Position numbers and translations under genes: made by a program. The notes under the pieces were generated by a model, which saw only the letters and a list, made by a program, of their open reading frames with translations, was not told the DNA's origin and made no database searches. From Bemisia tabaci (taxonomy: Eukaryota; Arthropoda; Insecta; Hemiptera; Aleyrodidae): a stretch of DNA of 64,000 nt. How positions within the stretch are numbered: the stretch's first letter is position 1; each line of letters opens with the position of its first letter. Location: assembly GCF_918797505.1 (NCBI RefSeq), contig NC_092797.1, forward strand, positions 31,509,372 to 31,573,371. Direction: 5' to 3'. Below are positions 34,540 through 46,144 of this stretch, piece after piece.

Positions 34540-37500
34540 GTATGGTTGGGACCACCGTCGTTATGTCAAATTGAAGTGTTAAACGGATCGATATTTTGCA
34601 AAATAAAGAAGAATGATTCTGTTGCAATGTTGTTGAATTTATGCGAATTTTAGGTCTTATAAAAATCATCTGAAAGCAAATAAATGAATTGCCATGCTTA
34701 TACCCTAAGAAACTATGTTTAAATTAATAAAACAAAAAGGAACTATATTTGTATAGGATTTTGGTTTTTTTTAATTCTTTCTTTGATTTAACGAGGCCTT
34801 TATTCTTAAAAATGATTTGAATTTATAATATATAATTCCGTGAGTTAATGTGCCCAATAACAGATGACCTGACGAACAGGGTTAGGCCTTTGTCGTTCAT
34901 AGAAGAAGAAGGAGAAGATTGTTCTTTCTGATTTCATTATTTTCCACATAGTTCTTCGCAGCATAAATGTGTCCAACTACAAAGTAGTAACAGTACACAG
35001 TAATTTTCTTGTCTAGTAAGCTTGTTTTAGCAACCGTCTAAAATTCAAGTTTTTCTTGCTAAAGAAAAGAATCTGCATAATCTCATCAGAATTGCAATGC
35101 TAGTAGTTCTTCATTGCAAAATGAATTCCACTTCCTTGAGGATTAGTTTTAACTTAGGGAATTTACGTGAAGAAGAAGGAGGTACTCGCTACATGGCTGC
35201 GTTTTAGATGGGGGGTTGTAAAAACAGCGTTTTTTCGGAAATTGTGTAATGTTGTGAAGATCTTTTGGCTCCATGTCCTTTTTCCTGAAAAATTGATAAT
35301 ACTTCAGGGAATTTTATCGGTCTTCTCGTTACAGACTTAACAAGGAAGGGCAGCGGTTTTCAATACGGATATATTACGTCGGAAAAGGTGAGTAAAAATA
35401 TCGGAAAAATTGCGTCATGTTTAATTTATGAAGGACCCCTCGCTGGTTATCTCTTTCATCTCATCTCGCAAGTCTTTAACTTAATGACTCGAGCCCTGCG
35501 GGTGATTTTTTGCTGAAAATTTGATGAAAAGGATGCGGTTGTTAACCCCCGGGGCTACGCTTTAATTAAGCCGGTAAAAATTGAATGAAGGCCGGATTAA
35601 AAATGTATCATGAAACTTTTTCCCCGGCTGGTTATTTAAGAGACAGATTTTTCAGGTGACCCTTTCGGGTGCGTGCCGGTGGTGAAGAGGGAGGTGGGGG
35701 TAAAAAAATGAAATACCACCTCTCCTCTTTAAACATGCATCCAACAACTCGTAAGCACCACAGTCGACCCTTTAAAAAATTAAATAAACGCGGAAGCAAA
35801 AATTTTACGTCAGTCGCGTCTTTTATTCGAAAGATTTGACCTTATTGCAGAGTCTAACTAACTGCATTTCCCGTTGCCGAATATATTCTCAAGTGTAATG
35901 TGTTTGACGGCGCGAAACGAACAGAATTTCCCCTTTAAACTTCTTGCTCTTTTTCTCAGGCTTACAAAGAATAGACTCAAAAAATTTTAAAGACAGAATT
36001 ATGATTCCTGTTTCCAATTAGAAAGAGGGAAGTTATGCTGATTTCAGTTAAATTTTTCTGATCGAAACACGCCAATTTCACAATTTACTCGAAGTCCACC
36101 CCTCTCAAAAATTATGAATTAAATTAATTTTTGAAAGGACCCTGCACACTCCTTGTGCGAATCTGTCCCCTGTTCGATTTTCAATTTTTTATTGCATTAA
36201 GCGGATGCTGATAAAAAAAAAGAACAAGACGCATAAGTGCAGTTTGGAATAAATTGAGATAATGATGATTTCAAGTAAAACTACTCTTAATGCATATTCT
36301 GTGATAAATTCGCTCCCAAATTCCAATTTTTAAGCATCTAAAAGTCGGTTTGTACTTTCTTTCTGCCATTAGGATCCATGTAATTTAGAAACTTCCAACT
36401 TATTTTTCTCGAAATAAAAACTCCACTTATGCGCCGTGTCCTCCAAACCCATCAAAAGCGCTGACTAGAAATTTCATGAAATTTTGCCCCTGCGTAGACG
36501 CCACTTGTTCCGGGCAAGTGAGCGAAGGAACTACCCAGCCAAGTTAGACGCGCGGCCTCCTCCCAAGGATTCCGATCTTCTCCGGAATTCGGCGGCCAAC
36601 AATTCCGCTCAAAGATGCAAGTGCGGTGACAGCGCCGGTTATAGCCACGGCACGACGACGACGGTGCGGCAATTGCGATTGTTTACGCTCAAAGTGCCGC
36701 ACTCAGGTCGCGCGTGACAAAATAGGGTCAGAGGTAGCCATCAGACCAGCGAGGGGGGGGGGGGGGAGCGCCACCCCTCGAGAAGGTGGGGGATGGAGCT
36801 TGATTAAGCCGTGTTCTGACTTTGTCTCCCCCGAACGCAGCAAAATCTACCCGCGTAATCTGCACACAAAGGCTCATCATGAAGCTGGACTCCTTGCATC
36901 CGATAGCGTTGGAGCCTTCTTCGTCTGATGAATGCTCCCTTGAAGAGGGCGATTAAGATGCGGTAGGGTTGTTTAATTCCTAGCTCCTAAGAGGAAGGAA
37001 CTTAAGTTCATTCTATTCTAGCAAAACTGACTCAATCGATTCAATTTTTTACAGAATAATGACAGTGCAATAATTTCCAACCAAAATTTTGCTGATTTTT
37101 GCGTGTGATCTGAAGTAAAGTCAGGGAAATTTTCACTAAGAAATGCCCAATGAGTTTTATTAAAAATCCGAGTTGTGATTGGGAACTTGGCAACGTTAAA
37201 ATGGGGTTACGTGCTCTTGTTAGGGGAACAACGAATTGCCACTGCTGAGCCAGTGTAAGTGCTATTTTCGCCCTCTCTTGATTTGGTCTTCCACTAATCG
37301 CGGCTATGTAAATGAGTCAAGTGAAAAAGCAAGAAGCGTTAAAAAATGGGCCGGTGTCAATTATAAAGTAACACATTTTTTGGGTGTTTTTACAAAATAG
37401 CATGTCCTTGTTTTAGAATACTCAGAACATGGAGTTATTAGAGCCTTAAGTTTGAGTCAAAGCTTCCCATTTTCGGTGGTACTACTCGAAATTATCTTTA

Positions 37501-38340
37501 TCTGAACTTTTTCAAAATCTCTATCACAGATATGCACGATTTCACGTACTAAGACTTTCAAATAAAAGCCTGTATATTGCGGGCTATAGTTACAGCCATC
37601 TCTTAAACAGCCCCTTTCAAAATGGAGGCCCCATAAGTTGTACCATGGGTCAAGAGAAATTTAAGTTGGCCTCTAACATGGCAAGTACAATGATTACAAA
37701 CCTCGAGGGAAATTTAACAGCGCAACTTTAAAATAAGAAACTCGCAAGGAATTGGAATGATTTGTCACTACAAAAATTACAAGTTACAAGAGGAAAAATA
37801 TCGCAGGTTTTGAAAATTTTAGCATAGATTTAAATACCTACCTCAAAGTCTATCCAAGTTGTACGATCTTTTTCTTTGTATGTTGTGTTTTTTTTTAGTA
37901 GCAGAGCACTCTAATCCGTTCCATGAATCTATTTTGCTGTACTATACCGAATTTCTCCTAAGGGTCGCTAAATTAATTGTTTAATTTATGATGGTATTTT
38001 GAGACCCTTTTGAAACCGTTTTTAATATTCGTATTAGGCCTGCCTATGGTAAAGGAGCTATATAAAGAACAACCAGGAATACGGTCCTTACTTCGACTGG
38101 CATTGATAAATCAGTAAAACCTGAAACAGCTCACTTCTGTCAAAGATGTTTTGTTTATACACTATAAAGACGACAACTCATTTGAATGACACTTAAATAC
38201 CATGATCAAAGAGAAATATGAAACTTTAAGCGGAATCATGGAACCCTGTAAAACTATCAAATGACAATCTCTCTATGCATCTACTGTTCTCTTTCATTTT
38301 GATTTTGGGAGGACGCGTTTAGCCGGGTCAACGGGAAGAG
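34540..38340. other. Mostly unique sequence
   Basis: No element ends seen. It contains the exon-like block at 35335 and a GC-rich island at about 36480-36830 with a run of 14 G near 36755. Overlapping open frames in that island are compositional and are not called. Confidence 0.4.
35335..35387 (+). other. Candidate small host exon
   Basis: A 53-nt block lies between a good acceptor (TCGGTCTTCTCGTTACAG) and a consensus donor (GTGAGTAAAA). Two of three frames are open; one reads LTRKGSGFQYGYITSEK and ends in phase 0. No family is recognised. Without transcripts it is only a splice-site-based guess. Confidence 0.25.
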
Positions 38341-38349
38341 GCGCCGCCG

Positions 38350-38584
38350 CACAGTGGATCGAGTCAATAGGAGAGGTCGGACAAAATTTGGAAACTTTAA
38401 GAGCTTATAACTATTCGTTTATACAAAATTTTGAGGTTCTGAAAGTGGCTCCATTGGTTTCTTCGTGAAATTTTATTATAAAAGTACCCCTTACACTTCA
38501 AAATTTGACGAATTAAACATCAAAATTTGCAGTTTTACTAAAAAATGTCATGTCCGACCGCTCTAATTGACTCGATCCACTGTG
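38350..38584. mobile_element. Family D TIR element with 8-bp flanking repeat
   Basis: Tips CACAGTGGATCGAGTCAAT and ATTGACTCGATCCACTGTG. The octamer CGCCGCCG lies on both sides (38342-38349 and 38585-38592). Confidence 0.9.
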
Positions 38585-38865
38585 CGCCGCCGCGCCGTTT
38601 TGTATGACAATGGAGGAGCAGCGAGTATATCTTGATCGGGGTCCGGAGAATTTATGTGGGCCTCAAATCTACAAATCAACTTTTGGAATGCCGTAAATGA
38701 TCCTGACACGTTGCGCGTCCTCCGTCCGGCCTGAAACAATAATGACTTCATTATGTGATCTCCGTTCTGACCGCTTGCATTTCAAATAGCTCGAACTTTG
38801 AATTTGCAATGATTCTTAATGGAAAAATAGAATTTTTTTATTACATTTTTAATAAATTAAATTTA

Positions 38866-39056
38866 GGTTGGCCTCCTATGGTGTATTGGTTGTAGCGCTA
38901 GCTCTATGATCGGGAGGTCAGGTCCCGGGTTCGATTCCCGGCCAGGCGACCAGAGTTTGATGGTCTCCGACGATGGTTGCCTAGGACTGGTTGTTAGAGA
39001 CGGAGGGGGGATGCGATTAAAAGCGCAGGATTAGCCCTTGTGGGTTACTTGAAGTC

Positions 39057-39087
<31 letters not shown>
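38866..39087 (+). mobile_element. tRNA-derived SINE with poly(A) tail
   Basis: The head resembles a tRNA: A-box-like TGGTGTATTGG (38879-38889) and a perfect B box GGTTCGATTCC (38928-38938), with the T-stem CCGGG/CCCGG around it. A tRNA-unrelated body of about 110 bp follows, then 27-28 A. The internal RNA polymerase III promoter and A tail are typical of SINEs. It is not a functional tRNA gene. Confidence 0.85.
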
Positions 39088-39090
<3 letters not shown>

Positions 39091-39112
39091 CTCTAGTCAC
39101 TTTACGTAATCG

Positions 39113-39297
39113 CACTGAAAAAAAAAACTCCGGCCGTGGAAACCTTACTTACGGGCTATATATTTGTAGACATACTGTCCAGGCCCCGGCCTCAGAGGCC
39201 GAAAGTTCCGGGTGTTGCTCCCTGAGGAGTCGAACCTTCGGCCTTAGAGCCCAGAGCGGGCGGTTCGTCTATATGGCCCATAACTTTTTTTTTCAGT
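39113..39297. mobile_element. Family F GC-rich TIR element, copy 2
   Basis: CACTGAAAAAAAAAACTCCGG to CATAACTTTTTTTTTCAGT. The interior holds a strong inverted segment CCCCGGCCTCAGAGGCCGAA. It is in the opposite orientation to the copy at 4293. Confidence 0.85.
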
Positions 39298-39396
39298 ACG
39301 GGTTAGGCAAAGTTAAGCTAGTATAATTTTCCCCCAAGTATGGGCATTTCTTGTCCACAAATATATTTGACAGATTATCCAGACGCCTGACATAAC

Positions 39397-39545
39397 CAGT
39401 AGTCGAGAGGCGTTAATGATCGATTATCGATATTTCTCCATTTAAAGCCGTGGTAAAGAATCGGTAATTGAAGTGTTCGTTGTGTTCACCCTGTTTATCT
39501 ATTCTTGTCTTTAGGTTTAAATGACAGATCAATTTATGTGTTCAG
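39397..39545. mobile_element. Family I element, diverged copy
   Basis: CAGTAGTCGAGAGGCG, CGATTATCGATATTTCTCCA, GGTAAAGAATCGG and GGTTTAAATGACAGATCAAT match 9668-9830. The right tip is lost. Confidence 0.65.
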
Positions 39546-39549
39546 GCAA

Positions 39550-40215
39550 TTGACAATCGCCGGCAATTTGCAAGCTACAAGTGAATAAATGGGAAAATAC
39601 ACAATTCAGAAATGAGAGAACAAGTGTAGAGCACTGATTATTATTTTTTTGTTATTGTGAATACATAATTTTTCTTCGTAAAACATGGTCGTAACTAAAT
39701 GCCAACTCTGAAGAGCATATAACAAAATTCAAAAGCTTGCTTGGGTTTGGACCGGTGAGGCAACTAAACTAACTCTGAAACATTGCGTAGAGTATCATAA
39801 ACAAATGAAGGTGCTTCGACCCGTTAGCATGCCTCTGAAGGCTATCACCCATCTGATCTTCATTATGTCGATGCGTACTGTTGCGATTTCGCGAAACAAC
39901 ATGTAAACTGCTTGCAAATTGCTGGCGATTGCTAATTGCCTGCGACAGATGCATCGCCACTGAACGGGATCCAAAGTATAAATTGAAGTCCATTTTGTTT
40001 TAACAAAAAGCAGAAGATGTTAATATACCTCTCCACACTGAAATGCAAACCAGTCCAACCTCTGTCAGAAGATAAGTAAGATTTAAGGAACCAATATGAA
40101 TACGATCCCAGGAATTAATCAAAATTGAAAATTTAACGGCGACTTCCAGTCACCACTCTCCAGAGAAATTCACTTAGATTTATACGGTCCCATTTCCCGA
40201 ATCCGGCAAGGAAAC
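39550..40215. other. Unique AT-rich sequence
   Basis: No feature supported. Confidence 0.35.
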
Positions 40216-40219
40216 AGAT

Positions 40220-40472
40220 CTGACGTGCTAAGGAAAAACGCCGTACGCGCCCTCAGACGTTGCCATGTTTCCTTCGATAAAAACCGAATTTACAGGGCAA
40301 ATTTTGAATATTTTTCACCCAAATTTTAAGACAATGTATAACGCAAGTTGATCTAAAATATTTGAAAATTTCAAGGAAAAATATGCACGAATGTCGTCAA
40401 AACTACAAGTTGTATTAAGGGAAGTCTGGCAACTTTTGAATGTTCATACGGCGTTCTTCCTTAGCACGGCAA
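40220..40472. mobile_element. Family A TIR element with 4-bp target duplication
   Basis: Tips CTGACGTGCTAAGGAAAAAC and GCGTTCTTCCTTAGCACGGCAA. AGAT on both sides (40216-40219 and 40473-40476). Confidence 0.9.
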
Positions 40473-40479
40473 AGATAGA

Positions 40480-41220
40480 CCCGACGAAATCCGAGGAGGA
40501 TTTTTCAATTTAATCCTGCACGGGCACGAGCGTGTAGAGCACGGATAAAAGATGCTGAAGCAGGTGCTTCGAATCATTCCTTTTCGAAAGGCAACATGTC
40601 AATATCGGCACGACCCCCGAGGTGCATTAAAGCACATGCAAACTAGGACTCATCTACAAATGAAGTCGTTCCCTTTGGGGAAAAAACCGATTCTTTCGGA
40701 AGAAGGACGAGACGCCGCGATGCGGTCTCCCGTCACTTTTAATTGATTTATTCGAAACAACAAGGAAGGGAGCGCACTTGAAATTCCGAGTGGCGGAAGC
40801 GGGGACAAAACGCTTTTTAAAGGCATCATCGCCGGGATTATCGATCAGTCGCGGCCCGCGCCGAGGACGGGGAAAGGGAAAAATGCTTGATTTTGTCAAA
40901 GGTCAACGTGACAGACATTTTAAAGGCTAGCGCCGAGTCGCCTTGTGTAATGCACCTCGCTAATCTAAACTGTTATCTCTCCCCCGCCCCCGCTTCGCGC
41001 TCCGCTTCATTTTTTTATTTTCGGCGTCGGCGTCCGCGTTCCCCTTTTCATTGTTTTTACGCTCTTTAACCGTATGAGCCCCTCATTGTTCGAGAAATCT
41101 CCGTTCATGTCGATGAAAATTAATGATCCGAATTCGTACTGACCTTTCTCAACAAAGATTGATAAAAAAACGGATTTAAATACTTTAAATTACCGGAACA
41201 AGATGTTCAAGTTTGGAGAG
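40480..41220. other. GC-rich unique island
   Basis: CpG-rich around 40700-41050 without repeats. Short open frames lack recognisable domains. Confidence 0.35.
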
Positions 41221-41224
41221 TGTG

Positions 41225-41395
41225 CTGCCGTGCTAAGGAAGAACGCCGTTTGAGCATTTAGGCGTTGCCATATTTCATTCAAGAAACGACTAATTTATTA
41301 GGAACATTTTGGATATTTTTCTTCACAATTTTCAGACTTTTTTGTGTGCCATTGAATCTAAAATATTTAAAAATTTCAAGGACAAATATACAGGC
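41225..41395. mobile_element. Family A left part, truncated
   Basis: CTGCCGTGCTAAGGAAGAAC, GGCGTTGCCATATTTC and AATTTCAAGGACAAATATAC are present. The right end is missing and a different element follows. Confidence 0.8.
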
Positions 41396-41594
41396 GATAA
41401 AAAATATTGGCGTTTTTACCAAGGTCTAGTAAAATTACCGAGAAAGTTCAATAATTTTACCAAGATTCTTGGTAAAATTACCAATTCCATAAATGGTAAT
41501 TTTACCAAGAAAAAACTGGGATCAAATAGAACCCTGAATTCTCGGTACTTTTACCCTTTTCTTAGTACATACACCGAGATTTTTTTTTCAGTAT
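41396..41594. mobile_element. Element with repeated TTTTACCAAG motif, one CACTG-type end
   Basis: AATTTTACCAAG and its complement CTTGGTAAAATTACC recur several times, giving short palindromes. The right side ends ACCGAGATTTTTTTTTCAGT. The left tip is not found, so this copy is truncated or rearranged. Confidence 0.5.
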
Positions 41595-41599
41595 AGGAG

Positions 41600-42400
41600 G
41601 GCTTTTTTACTGAAAGAAAATCCAAGAGTCAAAGTTGGCCAATGATACCGGGTAATAAACGCGAGCTTTCCCGCTCCCCCGTTCGCGTCGATTGCGTTCG
41701 AAATTAAACTAAGCCCCCAAACGTGTCTCGCCCTCTCTAATAACCGAGCATAAATGCTGAGTTGTTGCCAAAAACGCCGGGGGGTTTTCGCAGATGAAAG
41801 GACCTCCGATCCCCCGCACCATTTCACAACGCCTTGACCCGCACGCTCGTCAAATTCACACTTACATAATTATCAGGAGGCCTTTCATCAGCCCCGCTCA
41901 AAGCCTCGAATCCTGATGTAATATAAAATACACCTGCCCTCAATTTCCCTTTTCCGGCGGAAAATCAGCGTGAAAAATAATTTGGTACCGGCTCGCGAAA
42001 AGATTCCGCGGGGAAAAGTCACGCCAATTCTCGACGGTGTGAAAATTATTAATTCAGAACGACCTACTTGGCTTTTTGCGACCATTGAAATGATGGATTT
42101 CCAGCAAAAATACTAGTAGTAGCGATGCTAAGCTCATGTATACATTTTTGTAATTGTAACTACACTTCTATATTTCATATTTTCCGGAACATCTTTTGTC
42201 AAGAACTCAATACAACCAGATGGTGCAAACATTTTTCAACAGCGAATAAGTAAAATTAATGCATCCGAATAAAATGAATACCCCTCAAAAGACTGCACTT
42301 TTGACAAAACAGTCGCAAAAATTATACATTTTTCGATTTATTTCATTTTAAGTAAGAAACGAGAAATTATTAATTTTTTCTTTTCCCGAAAGTATAAATT
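41600..42400. other. Unique sequence
   Basis: Nothing supportable. Confidence 0.35.
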
Positions 42401-42407
42401 TAAAGGA

Positions 42408-42590
42408 GGGTTCATAAATTACGTGACTCACTTTTTCGGAGCGTTTGATCCCTTTTCCCCTCCCCTTGCGATGTGTGTTTTTAACGTAGATCTTTGTTCT
42501 CTAACACGTTAAGGCAAAATGACGTTAGGCTGTCCTCGACCTTCTCGCCCCTATAGAGCGTTACGTGCGTAATTTACGAACGGCGTCTTA
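42408..42590. mobile_element. TIR element with TCATAAATTACGTGAC-type ends
   Basis: Left GGGTTCATAAATTACGTGAC, right GTTACGTGCGTAATTTACGAAC. They are inverted copies with a few changes. This style of end is common in small insect DNA elements. Confidence 0.6.
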
Positions 42591-42594
42591 CCAA

Positions 42595-42649
42595 AACTTT
42601 TGGGTGCATCCGATGCACATGCGGTGTTCTTCCCTATAGCACGGCAACT
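42595..42649. mobile_element. Family A right-end fragment
   Basis: GCACATGCGGTGTTCTTCCC and ATAGCACGGCAA are the diverged right tip. Confidence 0.5.
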
Positions 42650-42714
42650 TAGCTGCCACCATGTTTGAGATGACTTTCTTTTTCACATGTACCTATAAAA
42701 ACACAAAAAAATTA

Positions 42715-42750
42715 AATCAATTCTTTCATTTTCTGTTTCAGGTGAGCACT
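42715..42750 (+). promoter_or_regulatory. Candidate recursive splice site
   Basis: TTCTTTCATTTTCTGTTTCAG followed at once by GTGAGC, with the junction at 42741/42742. The pyrimidine tract is the strongest of the three candidates. Confidence 0.4.
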
Positions 42751-42839
42751 ATTCACATGTCAAGTTGTCCTGAAAAATTTTCGGGTAAGCTTCAGACTCA
42801 TCAATAAAACTCATCACTCGGACTGCATTTTTCAATACT

Positions 42840-42895
42840 CTGCCGTTCTAAGGAAGAATTCCGTATGAACCTTTAGATTCATTATCAGAAGATGT
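42840..42895. mobile_element. Family A left-end fragment
   Basis: CTGCCGTTCTAAGGAAGAAT then TCCGTATGAACCTTTAG. Only the tip remains. Confidence 0.6.
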
Positions 42896-43348
42896 CGTTT
42901 TCACAACAAAAATATCATAAATATTCACTCTTTGGCAACCTCGCATCCGATAATCCTCGTTAAATTTTTCTCTCGCCACAAAAACCTGTAAATTATTAGG
43001 TATTACTGCTCCAGAGATAATCATGATCAATATTCAATTAGAAACAAGTAGGTACATGCGCATATCGCCTCTTTCCCTCATTGAATTTTAACCTGTTCGG
43101 ATACTCCCACAGAAGAATTTGTTCGGGTGGACGACTCTAATTTGATGATTAGGCGAGGAGGTGTGAGATATTACCGGAGCGGTCGCTCCTTCCCACCCCC
43201 GCCTCCTCGTTGAGCCGAAGAAGTTGGTCAAACTTCGCATTTTAATTGATAAACATCGATGGATGGGGGATCGATCGGTGAGAACGAGAAAAAAATACGC
43301 TCCTCGAGGAGGCAATTAATGAATTCTTCTGTTTATTCTTCGGCTCTA

Positions 43349-43480
43349 CTGCCGTGCTTGAGGAAAAATGCCTCATACACCTCCGAATGTTGTCAAATTT
43401 CCTCCATTTAAGAATTATTTTGAGAAAAGTTATGAAATTATTTCCATGGAATTTTCAGGAACCGTACTTGAATGTCCAAT
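43349..43480. mobile_element. Family A left half
   Basis: CTGCCGTGCTTGAGGAAAAA, TGTTGTCAAATTTCCTCC and CCATGGAATTTTCAGGAACC. It stops before the right half. Confidence 0.7.
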
Positions 43481-44169
43481 TTGAGCAACCCCACCGGTTT
43501 ACTTGTTTTGAAATTATAGATTATTGATCGATATGATGTGTCGAAGGGAACGATTATGTGCCCTGTTATACGATTAAATACAAGGAAACTGTCCCCCTTC
43601 TCCCACCCATCCAAAATTGCTTGTTTTAATTTTCCTACCATTTTTGTCTCCTCTGAAAAGTTAAGTCTGATGGGCATGTGAAGTTTTTGAAGTACACATT
43701 TATAGAAATGTTCAGAAGTAAAACGTAGGTGAATCCAGTTCGGAGGACTCTCTTCAGAAAATTATCTAAATTTTAAAGCATCCAACATGCAGTTTTAGTA
43801 ATTTCTGTCATGAATAATCACCAAATACAGGATTTAGGGGGTGGCCACATGGACCGCGGCCCATGGCGGCAAATTTAGAGGGCGGCAAATGTTGTAATGT
43901 TTTCAAATGTAGGTATCAAGAAAAAAATCCGATTCAGAAATAAAATTACAAACGAGAAAAGGCGAAAAAATCTCTCATTTCCTGAGAGTTAAAGTATACC
44001 TAGTAATTTCTAATTTGCTCGTTTTTCGGTGATACAAGAGACAGCGCCTTTCATTAGTTTAGTTGAGAGAGAAACCAAACACGCAATTTGGCCTGGAGCG
44101 GCAAGGCGCAGAGAGCAATGATGACGAGGACTTGAGATGGAAAGGGGAAGCCCTCGGCGCGCCGCGCCG

Positions 44170-44405
44170 GTCAGCATGAAACACACATTAGAGCCTACAA
44201 GACTTCATGAATACTTCACGCATTGCGTCAAACGTAGTGTGGTGAGCAGCGGTCGGCGTGAAACTCATAGCGCCTACAAGACTGCATGAATACTTCACGC
44301 ATTGCGTCAAAAACAGTGCGGCCAGCAGCGGTCGGCGTGAAACGCATAGCGCCTACAAGACTGCAAGAATACTTCACGCATTGCGCCAAACACAACGCGG
44401 TTGGC
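44170..44405. repeat. Minisatellite in family C copy 3
   Basis: Three units with core AATACTTCACGCATTGCGTC or GCGCC, and GCGGTCGGCGTGAAAC. The order matches copy 1. Confidence 0.9.
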
Positions 44406-44691
44406 GCGGTGGCGGAAATTAAAATCATTAAACCACATCCGCGTTTATTCTAGCTTCTATAATGTTTTAGTTCTTTTCTTATAAATGAAAGGCCTCGTCC
44501 ACACAGAGATAGGTTTACGGAACTTAATTTTCGCGCTAAGTTCCGTGAATTTTTGCTGGTGTTATCAGGGCTTTCACAAAAAATGTGCCCAACACGAGTA
44601 AACGCGTCTTATGCACCCCTCCTCCTCCGGCATGTTCACTTGATGGGTTGTATCGATGTTTCAAAACGAATGAGAAGGGGCGGCAAAATAC

Positions 44692-44856
44692 CAGTGGCGT
44701 GTCGTGAATTGCGATATATCGATTGTTATGCCACTTAAACCTATGGAAAAGGATCGATAAACAGGGTGTTCGCAGCGAACACCTTAATAATCGATTCTTT
44801 ACCATAGGTTTAAATGGCATAACAATCGATTTATCGCAATTCACGCCACGCCACTG
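44692..44856. mobile_element. Family I element nested in family C copy 3
   Basis: A 165-bp near-perfect palindrome: CAGTGGCGTGTCGTGAATTG to CAATTCACGCCACGCCACTG. Identical octamer CAAAATAC on both sides (44684-44691 and 44857-44864), hence a hAT-type 8-bp duplication. Confidence 0.95.
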
Positions 44857-45044
44857 CAAAATACAGGCGGCCCATGGGCGGCATGTAGGTAAATCCGGCC
44901 CTGACCAAATATACGCTTCCTTCCCTCTTCTCTCCTCTGTTACTTCCTTTTTTATTTCTTCTCTTTTTTCTTCCCCCTTTTTTCCGGCAAACAAAGGTGG
45001 GGGCGGTTCGCCCCCACGCCCCTCTTTAGATCCGCCTATGAAGT

Positions 45045-45165
45045 ACAATTTTCTGGAAATTCGAGGGAAAAATCACATGTTTTCCAAAAAAATCGTATTC
45101 TGTCGGAAGAAATTCCGCAACATCCGAAGGTTCATACGTTATTTTTCCTCAGGAAAGTAGCGCGG
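45045..45165. mobile_element. Family A right-end fragment
   Basis: AATTCGAGGGAAAAATCACA, TTCCGCAACATCCGAAGG and GTTATTTTTCCTCAGG. The left half is absent. Confidence 0.5.
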
Positions 45166-45169
45166 CTTT

Positions 45170-45780
45170 TTCCGTGGTTGTTGTTTCTGGGGCTCGCTAA
45201 CCATGATTATAGATTTCGAGGTGGACGCGAGGCGGCGAGGATGAAACAAGAGGAAACTCGCTCGAAAAAATTAATTTACTCCGTCCGAGGAGGCGTCCAT
45301 TAGGGCGCGATCGCTCGGCGAGATTTAATCGATGGCGAACGAGACCGTTCTAATAGGATGTTGTGTCGGGATGTTCCGAAGAAGCGGGGGGGGGGGGGCA
45401 AGGAACACGGGGATGAACTTTCGGGCGGCGGGGGGCGGGGCGCGACGGCGAGGGAGAGGTGCGAGTAATTTTCGACCGTAATTATGGTTCCGCAAAAGGT
45501 TTTGCCGGGTCCGCGGCGGCCCGGCAGTTTGTTGACTCAAGAATTGATAGCAATTTGGCGACCTATTAAATGCAGCGCCGAATTCGGCCCACCCGCACCG
45601 GCCGCAATCGCCACCCCCCGCCCCCCACCCCGGCCGTGGGGATGTGGGGGCATCGCGACGCCGTTCCCCCGCAAAAAGTCCATCGCAGATGTTTCGAGTT
45701 AAGTGCAAAATGACCGCGCTCCTTCGCCGACGTCGGGGGAGAACTAAGTTGTTGCCGGATTTCCAATGGAAATTGACTAT
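45170..45780. other. GC-rich unique island
   Basis: CpG-rich with G and C runs. Two overlapping open frames on opposite strands here are compositional. Confidence 0.35.
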
Positions 45781-45791
45781 ATTTTGAAAGT

Positions 45792-45895
45792 AGGATCTAA
45801 TGTTTCTGGCTCATTCATAAAAGAACCTATTTGCATAGAGGAACCAATGGTGCGTATGTTGTTGTTAAAATGAGCCTGAAATAGTAGCCTGAAAC
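45792..45895. mobile_element. Family H element, diverged fragment
   Basis: TTTCTGGCTCATTCATAAAA, CATAGAGGAACCAATGG and AATGAGCCTGAAATAGTA correspond to the family H centre. Confidence 0.5.
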
Positions 45896-45997
45896 GATCT
45901 TGCTCACCTCATTCAAGAAAAGCGTTGAACAAGGGAAGATTAAAGTTCTCAGGGACTTTAAGCCTAGGTTCGACTTACGGAAGGAGTAGCACATACG

Positions 45998-46139
45998 TGG
46001 ATTACATTTTGCAATAAGGAACCACTATTTCTGGATCTTCTATAAAATCACCTTTCTGCATACGGAAACCAATGACATATATGCTGTTTCTAAAATAAAC
46101 CAGAAATAGTGGTACCTTATTGCAAAATGTGGTCCAAAT
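45998..46139. mobile_element. Family H element
   Basis: GGATTACATTTTGCAATAAG and GAACCACTATTTCTGG at left; CCAGAAATAGTGGTACC and TTATTGCAAAATGTGGTCC at right. A near-complete palindrome. Confidence 0.9.
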
Positions 46140-46144
46140 ATCAT

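Larger units (their letters stand above)
43828..44903. mobile_element. hAT-like family C element, short copy 3
   Basis: Left end CAGGATTTAGGGGGTGGCCA, where the usual GGCCG after CAG is lost; right end AAATCCGGCCCTG. Octamer ACCAAATA on both sides (43820-43827 and 44904-44911). It carries the minisatellite and a nested family I element. Confidence 0.95.

Noticed and set aside
36484..36928. Overlapping + strand frames of 77 and 100 codons
   Set aside because: Biased composition across a G run; CxxC-like residues are not spaced as a known finger.
38866..38945. Functional tRNA gene
   Set aside because: The acceptor stem does not pair, and the unit continues into a SINE body with an A tail.
44536..45048. 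170-codon minus-strand frame
   Set aside because: It spans the family I palindrome and the end of family C copy 3, so it is a chance frame across transposon sequence.
45325..45708. 127-codon minus-strand frame
   Set aside because: Arg/Pro-rich translation of a GC island with overlapping frames on the other strand; no splice sites or domain.
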